From Dehalococcoidia bacterium (GTDB lineage Bacteria > Chloroflexota > Dehalococcoidia > UBA2979): DNA of 9,203 nucleotides. The notes beneath the pieces are model-generated. The model had not been told where the DNA came from, ran no database searches, and was given only the letters and a program-made list of their open reading frames with translations. The position numbers and the translations under genes are program-made. The stretch is taken from assembly GCA_023228765.1 (NCBI GenBank), contig JALOAM010000125.1:1-9203 (forward strand), written 5' to 3'. This document shows positions 1-5,482 of the stretch, in pieces. How positions within the stretch are numbered: the first letter of the stretch is position 1; every line of letters begins with the position of its first letter.

Positions 1-1101
1 CTCCGAGGAGACCTGTGCGATGTCCGCGTCCCGGATGCGGGACTCGGAGGCGGAGAGGTTCTCCACGGAGACCGCGAGGCTGTTCACCGCCGTCTCCATC
101 TGGTTCTGCGCCGCGCCCAGCTGCGCTCGGAACGTCGAGACCTGCTCGATCGCCTCGTCCACGGAGGTCACGATGGCGTCCGCGTCCGCCGACGTGGCGA
201 CGGCGGCGTTGGAGGCGACGAGGACGGAGAGCTCGGCGCCGGGGGCTCCGAGGGCGGAGCTGCGCATGTCCTGGAACGAGAGCGAGACGTCGTCGCCCAC
301 CTCGGCGCCCACGCGGAAGATCGCAGCGCTGCTGGCGGAGGTGACCACCGTGCGGGTGTTCAGGCCCGCAGCGATGGTGGTGCCCGTGACGTTGCCGGCG
401 TTCGCGTCGTGCGACAGGTTCAGCGTGATGCCGAGCTGGTCGAACGTGATCTCCTGGGTCGCGTTCGCACCCATGTCCTGCACCGTGAACGTCTCGGACC
501 GCGTGTAGCCGGACACCGTGACGGCGGCCGTGAGCACCGCACCGGCGTTGGAAAGCGTGTAGGTCGCGTTCGACTCCGCGTGGGCGACATCGATGCTCGC
601 GACGGAGACCGTGGCGCCGTTCTGGGTCGCGGTGGCCGTGTCCGCGGTGGAGGTGGCGCTGTCCAGCGTGACGGCCAGGGCGCCGGTCAGCAGCTGCTGG
701 CCGTTGAACCTCGTGCGGTTGGAGATGTTGTCCACCTCGGACCGCAGGGCCAGCATCTCCTCGCCGATGGCGGCGCGGTCGCTGGAGGAGAGCGTGGTGT
801 TGCCGGCCTGGATCGCCAGCTCGCGGATGCGCTGCAGGATGTTGTGCACCTCGCCCAGCGCGCCTTCAGCGGTCTGGAGCATGGAGATGCCGTCCTGGGC
901 GTTGCGCTGGCCCTGTCGCATGCCGCGGATCTGGGCGCGCATCTTCTCGCTGATGGCCAGGCCGGCAGCGTCGTCCGCGGCGCGGTTCACGCGCATTCCG
1001 CTGGAGAGCTTCTCGAAGAGTCCGCCGAGGGTCCGGTTGGTCCGGCCCAGGTTGCGCTGCGCGTTCAGCGCTGCCACGTTCGTGTTGATCTGCAGGGACA
1101 T
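1..1101 (-). CDS. Flagellin, C-terminus cut by window edge
   Basis: Structural subunit of the flagellar filament, exported through the flagellar type III apparatus and polymerised outside the cell. The 367 visible residues start MSLQINTNVAALNAQRNLGR, a classic flagellin N-terminus. The D0/D1 helical region covers about residues 1-140 (LSSGMRVNRAADDAAGLAIS at 32-51, ISMLQTAEGAL at 72-82, LQRIRELAIQ at 89-98, NRTRFNGQQLL at 128-138). A variable Ala/Thr/Ser-rich middle domain spans about 141-285. The returning C-terminal D1 helix (about 305-367) ends at SRIRDADIAQVSSE. The reading frame is open through base 1, so roughly the last 35-40 residues (D0 helix) lie outside the window. The ATG start has an AGGAGG site at 1108-1113, six bases upstream. 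No convincing sigma-28 promoter was found in the 135-base gap upstream. The family call is very secure; which flagellin paralogue it is cannot be told. Confidence 0.97.
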   Translation of the reverse strand, partial: MSLQINTNVAALNAQRNLGRTNRTLGGLFEKLSSGMRVNRAADDAAGLAISEKMRAQIRGMRQGQRNAQDGISMLQTAEGALGEVHNILQRIRELAIQAGNTTLSSSDRAAIGEEMLALRSEVDNISNRTRFNGQQLLTGALAVTLDSATSTADTATATQNGATVSVASIDVAHAESNATYTLSNAGAVLTAAVTVSGYTRSETFTVQDMGANATQEITFDQLGITLNLSHDANAGNVTGTTIAAGLNTRTVVTSASSAAIFRVGAEVGDDVSLSFQDMRSSALGAPGAELSVLVASNAAVATSADADAIVTSVDEAIEQVSTFRAQLGAAQNQMETAVNSLAVSVENLSASESRIRDADIAQVSSE

Positions 1102-1236
1102 TGCCGGCCTCCTGTGCCGTTGACTCGCGTGGCGTCCTTGCCAACGCGGAAGGCGGCGCCCACTGCGCTGCCTCACACGACATCATCGCGAGGGCGCGCG
1201 GAACCTCCGATCAGGGAATGCCAGTAAGGCGACAGG

Positions 1237-2418
1237 CTAGCTCCCTACAGGTGGCGCGCTCTGGATCTGCACGAACACCTGCGTGAGCGAGTCGTCCAGC
1301 GCAGACTCGTCGATGGACACGACGCCGACGAGCTCATCGCCCTCGTGGGCGAACTCCATCATCGTGCCGAAGCCCTGCGCCTCGTCCGAGACGATCTGCC
1401 AGCCGGCCGCCTCCAGCGCATCGCGCACCTGGTCCGCCACCACGGTCGGCGTGTCCTCCGAGAACATCGCCGCGAAGTGGTACTGACCGGTCGCCTCCTG
1501 CGACGACTCGAACGTGTCGAGGGAGAACGCGGCCCAGGCGTCGCGGACCGGGAAGTCGGCGGGCAGCTCCAGCCCGGCGGCCGGGACGAACGGCGGCGCC
1601 TCCGCCTGCAGCGGCGGCGTGAACTGGAGCACGTAGAGCAGCGACACGGTGCCCTCGCCCCTGGCGAGGTCCTCGAACGCGCGTTGCAGGTCCTCGGGCG
1701 TCCCGACCTCGGTGTCGCCCACGCGGAGGACCTCGTCGCCCTCCTGCAGCCCGGCGGTGCGGGCAACGCCCGGGAACACGTCCTGCGCGACCAGGTTGCC
1801 ATCGAAGGAGGCCTCGAGCAGCGGGACGGAGGAGGCCCGTGGGATCGTGAGGGTGACCTCGCCACCGTCACGGTCCACGACGACGGTGACATCGGCGGTG
1901 CCGGCCGTGCCCTCGACGATCGCCGTGCCGGTGACGTCCTCGCTCCTCGTGCTGGTGAACGCCACGAGGCGGTTGGAACGGCTCCCGGACTGCGAGGTCA
2001 CCTGCCATGGGCTGGCGTCCAGCTGGCCCGTGATCGCATCCGTCACCGCGCCGACGGTGGCGGCCGGCACGTCGTAGAAGAGCCAGACGATCCGCGACCC
2101 GTCCGGCCGCCGGAGGTCATACGACCCGAGCAGCTGGCTCGCGGGGTGCACCGGGAACGCGAGGAGGTCCTCCGGTGGTGTGTCGGCCGTCCGGTCCGGG
2201 TTGAGGAGGTCGGAGAAATACGGCGGCAACGCGTTCTCGTAGACGGTGATGCCGGCGTTGCGCTCCTCGCCCGCCCGTAGCCAGCGCTCGGCGAGGGTCG
2301 CGCCCGTGGGCTCCGGGGCGTCCTCGCCGCTCTCGCAGGCGACGAGCGCCGCGCCGAGCGCCAACGTGAGCACGAGGGGCGCGACCGAGCGCCACGACGA
2401 CCGGGATCTGCGAGGCAT
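1237..2418 (-). CDS. Lipoprotein with PDZ domain flanked by two similar domains
   Basis: A 393-residue predicted lipoprotein of unknown function. Residues 1-28 are a type II signal peptide: basic MPRRSRSSWR, a hydrophobic stretch, and lipobox LVAC with Cys28 as the lipidated residue. A PDZ-like domain lies at about 209-267 (VFPGVARTAGLQEGDEVLRV, then VGTPEDLQRAFEDL), usually a peptide-binding fold. No protease domain accompanies it. The segment before it (about 88-182, starting FPVHPASQLLG) and the one after it (about 289-385, starting FPVRDAWAAFS) look like two copies of one alpha/beta domain. I chose the ATG at 2418 because it puts the signal peptide at the N-terminus and has GGAAGGG at 2426-2432, seven bases upstream; a GTG at 2469 in the same frame would add 17 residues ahead of the signal. 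It reads toward flagellin, 135 bases away, but nothing in it ties it to motility. Confidence 0.85.
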   Translation of the reverse strand: MPRRSRSSWRSVAPLVLTLALGAALVACESGEDAPEPTGATLAERWLRAGEERNAGITVYENALPPYFSDLLNPDRTADTPPEDLLAFPVHPASQLLGSYDLRRPDGSRIVWLFYDVPAATVGAVTDAITGQLDASPWQVTSQSGSRSNRLVAFTSTRSEDVTGTAIVEGTAGTADVTVVVDRDGGEVTLTIPRASSVPLLEASFDGNLVAQDVFPGVARTAGLQEGDEVLRVGDTEVGTPEDLQRAFEDLARGEGTVSLLYVLQFTPPLQAEAPPFVPAAGLELPADFPVRDAWAAFSLDTFESSQEATGQYHFAAMFSEDTPTVVADQVRDALEAAGWQIVSDEAQGFGTMMEFAHEGDELVGVVSIDESALDDSLTQVFVQIQSAPPVGS

Positions 2419-2526
2419 GCCGACGCCCTTCCACGCGGGGGTGGAGGCGAATCGTACCTTGCTCAGCACCTCGTCCGTGCGGGGCTCGTGTGAGGTCTCT
2501 GCCGGGGATGCCGTGTCAGGAGGGGT

Positions 2527-2542
2527 GCCGCGTCCGCGCGGC
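2527..2542 (-). terminator. GC-rich hairpin downstream of tRNA-His (possible terminator)
   Basis: A perfect inverted repeat GCCGCG-TCCG-CGCGGC lies about 20 bases beyond the 3' end of the tRNA in its direction of transcription. It could end the tRNA transcript, but no T-run follows it on the minus strand, so it does not match a standard intrinsic terminator. It may instead be a chance product of the GC-rich gap. Confidence 0.3.
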
Positions 2543-2561
2543 CATCAGAAGAGGGAGGGAA

Positions 2562-2638
2562 TGGGGTGGGTGAGGGGATTTGAACCCCCGATCTTCAGGG
2601 CCACAACCTGACGCCCTAACCGCTAGGCCACACCCACC
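2562..2638 (-). tRNA. tRNA-His (anticodon GTG)
   Basis: Folds by hand into a full cloverleaf on the minus strand. The acceptor stem GTGGGTG pairs with CACCCAC. The D-arm begins GCCTAGCGG. The anticodon stem TCAGG/CCTGA closes loop TTGTGGC, placing anticodon GTG at 34-36. The variable loop is AGATC, and the T-arm is GGGGG-TTCAAAT-CCCCT with one G-T pair. The base just before the acceptor stem is G and the discriminator is C, giving the extra G(-1):C73 pair that histidyl-tRNA synthetase recognises and that is found in tRNA-His. The 3' CCA is encoded (positions 2562-2564). The anticodon, G(-1) and C73 agree, so the identity is secure. It stands alone, between the transglycosylase and lipoprotein genes. 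Confidence 0.97.
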
Positions 2639-2657
2639 ATGGTGCCCCTCAACAGGC

Positions 2658-2686
2658 AGTAAATCGTAGCATCCTGCGCGATTCAA
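2658..2686 (-). promoter_or_regulatory. Candidate promoter of tRNA-His
   Basis: On the minus strand TTGAAT (2681-2686) and TTTACT (2658-2663) are separated by 17 bases, each matching the housekeeping sigma consensus at 4 of 6 positions. Transcription would begin near 2651, leaving a leader of about a dozen bases before the tRNA. The stretch is noticeably richer in A and T than its surroundings. The -35 box lies inside a 15-bp palindrome at 2677-2691. Confidence 0.45.
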
Positions 2687-2691
2687 TCGCG
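2677..2691. repeat. 15-bp palindrome CGCGATT-C-AATCGCG
   Basis: Two perfect 7-bp arms around one central base. It covers the putative -35 box of tRNA-His and lies 35 bases past the stop codon of the transglycosylase gene. The shape fits a dimeric repressor site. As RNA it would also form a 6-bp stem with a 3-base loop, without a following T-run, so a weak terminator for the transglycosylase transcript is the alternative. Confidence 0.5.
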
Positions 2692-2725
2692 AGCCACCCC
2701 GGATGATCCTCGCAGCTGGCGTCTG

Positions 2726-3868
2726 CTACACGTCCTGCAGCAGATACGGCGCCGGATCGACCGCCGTGCCGTTCACCGTGACGCCGAGGTGCAGCAACCC
2801 GCCACCCGAGAGCGTCCCGACCGGCTGCGCTCGCCCCACGCTGGCTCCCACTGCCACACCAGCCTCCACGCCATCGAGGACCGTGCGCCAGCCGTTGCCG
2901 TGGTCCAGCACCATGCGGCCGTTGTCCGCCTCGACGACTACGCCGTCCGTCGGGCTCTGGACGGCGGCACCCAGCGCGCCGAAGTAGTCGACGCTACTGC
3001 CGGTCTCGCGCTTCGCCGTCGCGCCCTCGAGCGGTGCGGTGAGCACTCCTCCGGCGCCCCGCCCGCCGAACACGGAGACGGCGGCCTGGTTCACCCCACC
3101 GAACACCGGCGCGGCCTCGCCGAGGATTGCGCCGAGGTAGGAGCGCGTCTCGTGGGGCAGTCCAGCCTCCCAGTTCGCGCCGTGCGCGTTGACCAGCGAC
3201 TGCACGCGACCCAGGCCGCAGTTGTAGGAGGCCAGCGCCTTCCTCACGTCGCCATTCCAGACGCCGAGGTAGTGCCGCATGGTCTCCGCGCCCGCGGTGA
3301 GCCCCGCGATGGGGTTGAGGCGGTCCACGTTCGGGTAATACTGCGGCATCAGCTGCGCGATGCCCTCCGCGCCGGCGGAGGACACCCGCGTGCCGTAGAC
3401 CACGTCCGGGTTGAAGCCGGACTCCTGGTCCATCTGGCGCTCGAACAACGCGCCGTAGCCCGGCCCGATGACCCGCTCCGCGATCTGCCGGCTCGCGTTC
3501 CTCCACCCGTACGGATCGGAGGCATCCCCCGTCGCCTGCGCCTGGAGCTGCGTGTCCAGCCAACCCGGGATCGAGGTGAAACCACCGCTCGCGCCGCCCG
3601 TCGAGACCAGCGACGCCGAGGAGGAGAACTCCACCCCACTCGCGGAGGGGCGCGCCTCGAACAGCGCGGCCCCGGACCGGATCGACGCGATCTCCGAGCG
3701 GATCGAGGCGATGTCTGCCTTCGGCTTCCCGAGGTGGCGCTGGAGGACGGCGTCGAACGCTTCGCCCCCGTCCGAGGGCGCTCCAACAGCACGCGCGGGC
3801 GTCGCGCCCTCGACAGCACTGACGGGTTGCGTCGCGGCGATGGGAGAGATGCCGTCGATGGCACCCAT
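2726..3868 (-). CDS. Lytic transglycosylase (SLT) with degenerate M23 peptidase domain
   Basis: A 380-residue protein that should cleave the peptidoglycan glycan strand. Residues 1-110 are low-complexity, with a short heptad repeat (IASIRSE then IASIRSG, 53-66). The SLT domain at about 120-250 carries all usual motifs: catalytic Glu149 in QESGFNP, GIAQLMP at 169-175 and ASYNCGLG at 213-220. Residues 300-376 resemble an M23 (LytM) beta-fold: SPTDGVVVEADNG, LDHGNGW, GLLHLGVTVNG, VDPAPYL. The upstream zinc-binding His/Asp motif is not visible, and the usual HLH reads LLH, so this part is probably a non-catalytic binding or regulatory domain. No classical signal peptide is seen. With flagellin nearby, export by the flagellar system and a role in wall passage of the flagellum are plausible but inferred. 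The start is ATG 3868, nine bases after GGAG; a GTG at 3874 sits too close to that site. Confidence 0.88.
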   Translation of the reverse strand: MGAIDGISPIAATQPVSAVEGATPARAVGAPSDGGEAFDAVLQRHLGKPKADIASIRSEIASIRSGAALFEARPSASGVEFSSSASLVSTGGASGGFTSIPGWLDTQLQAQATGDASDPYGWRNASRQIAERVIGPGYGALFERQMDQESGFNPDVVYGTRVSSAGAEGIAQLMPQYYPNVDRLNPIAGLTAGAETMRHYLGVWNGDVRKALASYNCGLGRVQSLVNAHGANWEAGLPHETRSYLGAILGEAAPVFGGVNQAAVSVFGGRGAGGVLTAPLEGATAKRETGSSVDYFGALGAAVQSPTDGVVVEADNGRMVLDHGNGWRTVLDGVEAGVAVGASVGRAQPVGTLSGGGLLHLGVTVNGTAVDPAPYLLQDV

Positions 3869-3941
3869 GAGCACAGACTCCGATGAGGACGCACGTCGCG
3901 ATCGTGGCGCGCCGTCGAGCCTATCGACGCGCGCGGCACGC

Positions 3942-3954
3942 TCCCCATCGGGGA
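3942..3954. repeat. 13-bp palindrome TCCCC-ATC-GGGGA upstream of transglycosylase
   Basis: A perfect 5-bp inverted repeat around ATC, 73 bases upstream of the transglycosylase start, in the 138-base gap after the flavin reductase. A related sequence lies upstream of flagellin at 1207-1218. It could be an operator or chance; no promoter boxes are recognisable beside it. Confidence 0.3.
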
Positions 3955-4006
3955 AACCCTCGGACGAGCGCCGGGAGGCCTCTAGGTCGCGCCACCCGGC
4001 GAGGGG

Positions 4007-4516
4007 CTAGCCCTGCGGGAGGATCGGATCACCGAGGGCGCGGTACTGGCCGGAGAAGAACAGCAGCGGCGCCCCCTCGGGCTGGGCGACCTCGAGGTCG
4101 TGGATCCGTCCCACCACGATCAGGTGGTCGCCGCCCTCGTAGCGGTGCTCGATGCGGCACTCTGCCCACGCGATGACACCGTCCAGCACGGGCGACCCCA
4201 GCGGTGCGAGACTGTGCGCGTGCCCGCCCATGACCTCGGACTTCTCGCCCTTCGTCGCGAAGAGCTGGGAGACGTGCGCCTGGTCGGAGGCCAGGATGTT
4301 CACGGCGAAGGCCTCCGCCGAGTGGAACATCGGATAGATCGAGGCGTTCTGGTCCACGCAGACGAGAAGCAGCGGCGGCTCGAGCGACACGGAGGAAAAG
4401 GCGTTCGCGGTCATCCCGCGCAGCTGCCCCTCCGCCGCGAGCGTGACCACCGTCACCCCGGTGGCAAACCGCCCCATCACATCCCGAAACCGCCGAGGAT
4501 CAATCGCGTCCGCCAC
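4007..4516 (-). CDS. Flavin reductase-like FMN-binding protein
   Basis: A 169-residue cytosolic protein of the flavin reductase (HpaC/RutF-like) family, which reduces FMN or FAD with NAD(P)H, usually to feed a partner monooxygenase. Family motifs in order are GRFATGVTVVT (15-25), GMTANAFSSVS (34-44) followed by PPLLLVCVD, FAVNIL (70-75), EC (119-120), GDHLIVVGRI (129-138) and PLLFFSGQYRAL (150-161). Length is normal for the single-domain family. The start is uncertain: GTG at 4516 lies seven bases after GAGAGGG, while an in-frame GTG at 4522 lies only one base after it, so I prefer 4516. No partner monooxygenase is in the window, so the substrate pathway is unknown. The gap of 138 bases to the downstream transglycosylase argues against a tight operon. 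Confidence 0.88.
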   Translation of the reverse strand: MADAIDPRRFRDVMGRFATGVTVVTLAAEGQLRGMTANAFSSVSLEPPLLLVCVDQNASIYPMFHSAEAFAVNILASDQAHVSQLFATKGEKSEVMGGHAHSLAPLGSPVLDGVIAWAECRIEHRYEGGDHLIVVGRIHDLEVAQPEGAPLLFFSGQYRALGDPILPQG

Positions 4517-4585
4517 CCGCACACCCTCTCAAAAGCCGCGGAATCGTAACACGGCGCCTCCCTGCCTCCGCGTCTGCCGCCACCT

Positions 4586-4630
4586 CCGGCTCTCTCCCCT
4601 CCGGGGGAGGGCGTCGGACCCCAGAGCCGG
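4586..4630. repeat. Nested inverted repeats in the divergent gap
   Basis: The outer arms CCGGCTCT (4586-4593) and AGAGCCGG (4623-4630) are perfect 8-bp complements. Directly inside the left arm begins a second hairpin, CTCCCC-TCCG-GGGGAG (4594-4609). Together they form a two-tier stem with an unpaired 13-base stretch on the right. It lies in the 205-base gap between the divergent flavin reductase and hydrolase genes, which otherwise holds a low-complexity C-rich stretch and the hydrolase promoter region. Confidence 0.5.
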
Positions 4631-4640
4631 TGCTCCGCTC

Positions 4641-4699
4641 GCCCTCGCGGGGGGCTTCCGTCCGAGGCATATACTCCCGCCGCGCCTGCCCTCGCGGGG
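4641..4699. repeat. 12-bp direct repeat GCCCTCGCGGGG, two copies
   Basis: Identical copies lie at 4641-4652 and 4688-4699, 47 bases apart. Each is itself partly palindromic (CCC-TCGC-GGG). They straddle the -10-like TATACT at 4670-4675, so one copy would sit around the -35 region and the other just after the transcription start of the hydrolase gene. Confidence 0.5.
4670..4675 (+). promoter_or_regulatory. Candidate -10 box of the alpha/beta hydrolase gene
   Basis: TATACT matches the housekeeping -10 consensus at 5 of 6 positions and is the only AT-rich spot in this gap. No recognisable -35 box lies 16-18 bases upstream, where the first GCCCTCGCGGGG copy sits, so an activator may be needed. 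Transcription would start near 4682, giving a leader of about 40 bases. Confidence 0.35.
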
Positions 4700-4721
4700 T
4701 GGGGGCGACCGGAGGTGACGC

Positions 4722-5396
4722 GTGGCGACGATCGACGTGCAGGGACGGAGCGTCCACTACGAGCTGATCGGCGAGGGACCTCGCACGATCGCGTGGACGC
4801 ACGGCATCGGCTCACGCCTCGAAACCTGGCTCCCGCACCTGCCGGAGTTCCCCGGCTACCGCCACCTCGTCTACTCCGTCCGAGGCATGGGCGAGTCACA
4901 GGGCGTCGACGGCCCCGTACGGCTGGAGGACTGGGCGAAGGATCTCGCGGGGCTGATGGACGCCCTCGGCATTCCGAGCGCGATCGTCGCGGGGCACTCG
5001 ATGGGCGGGGCGATCTCGCAGCGGTTCGCCATCGACTTCCCCGAGCGCACCGAGGCGATCCTCCTGCTCTCCACCTCGAGCCGGGTCGGCGCCCTCGCGG
5101 AGGCCGCCTGGCTGCGCCAGGCGGACGAGATCGAGGCGACGAACCCGCACCTCGCGGCGGCCCGACGAGCGGTCTCGAAGTACAACATGGACGAGGAGCT
5201 GAAGACCGTCGGAGTGCCGACGCTCATCCTCGTCGGTGACAGCGACCCAACCACGCCCGCAGGTGGCTCAGTCATTATGTCGCGACTCATCGCCGACGCG
5301 CAGCTCCAGATCTACCCCGGCATCGGCCACGGCATCTTCAACGAGGAGCCGAAGGCAAAGGCCCGCGCGAAGGAGTGGCTCACCACCCTCGGATAG
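4722..5396 (+). CDS. Small alpha/beta-fold hydrolase
   Basis: A 224-residue cytosolic alpha/beta hydrolase, an enzyme class that cleaves esters, lactones or C-C bonds. The substrate cannot be told. The oxyanion-hole motif THGIG is at 26-30, the nucleophile elbow GHSMGG puts Ser at 93, the acid is probably Asp175 in VGDSDPTTP, and the base is His203 in GIGHGIF, so the triad looks complete. Length is short for the family: the cap region between strands 6 and 7 (about 121-160) is reduced, suggesting an open active site. The order and spacing of motifs resemble 3-oxoadipate enol-lactonase-like and related hydrolases, but that is no more than a resemblance. GTG start with an ideal GGAGGTGA six to eight bases upstream (4711-4718). 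The regulator that follows 86 bases downstream on the same strand might be linked. Confidence 0.9.
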   Translation: MATIDVQGRSVHYELIGEGPRTIAWTHGIGSRLETWLPHLPEFPGYRHLVYSVRGMGESQGVDGPVRLEDWAKDLAGLMDALGIPSAIVAGHSMGGAISQRFAIDFPERTEAILLLSTSSRVGALAEAAWLRQADEIEATNPHLAAARRAVSKYNMDEELKTVGVPTLILVGDSDPTTPAGGSVIMSRLIADAQLQIYPGIGHGIFNEEPKAKARAKEWLTTLG

Positions 5397-5482
5397 CCCT
5401 CCCCCACCTGACCAAGTCGGGCTCGGAATGTCGGGCAGCCGCTCGTTGTCGCACCTAGCGTGAGTGTCGGAAGGACAACCAC

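Noticed and set aside
409..1227. Long plus-strand reading frame of 272 codons opposite flagellin
   Set aside because: It is the antisense shadow of an unmistakable flagellin, is rich in Arg, Gly and His as expected from GC-rich antisense, and has no recognisable motif.
1102..1236. Sigma-28 or sigma-54 promoter for flagellin
   Set aside because: CTGGCATTCCCTGATC looks faintly like a sigma-54 GG element, but the GC element is absent, and no TAAA/GCCGATAA pair for sigma-28 was found.
1345..2280. Plus-strand frame of 311 codons opposite the lipoprotein
   Set aside because: Arg/Gly/Val-rich composition without domains; the minus-strand frame has a signal peptide, lipobox and PDZ motif.
2789..3886. 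Plus-strand frame of 365 codons opposite the transglycosylase
   Set aside because: The minus strand holds complete SLT motifs and a ribosome binding site; the plus frame is Arg-rich noise.
4477..4899. Minus-strand frame of 140 codons across the gap before the hydrolase
   Set aside because: Overlaps the hydrolase start and a repeat-rich gap, is dominated by Arg, Gly and Ser, and has no motif.
5416..5436. Direct repeat GTCGGGC with 14-base period upstream of the AraC-type gene
   Set aside because: Only 7 bases, at a spacing with no helical phase, in GC-rich DNA; too likely by chance to list as an operator.
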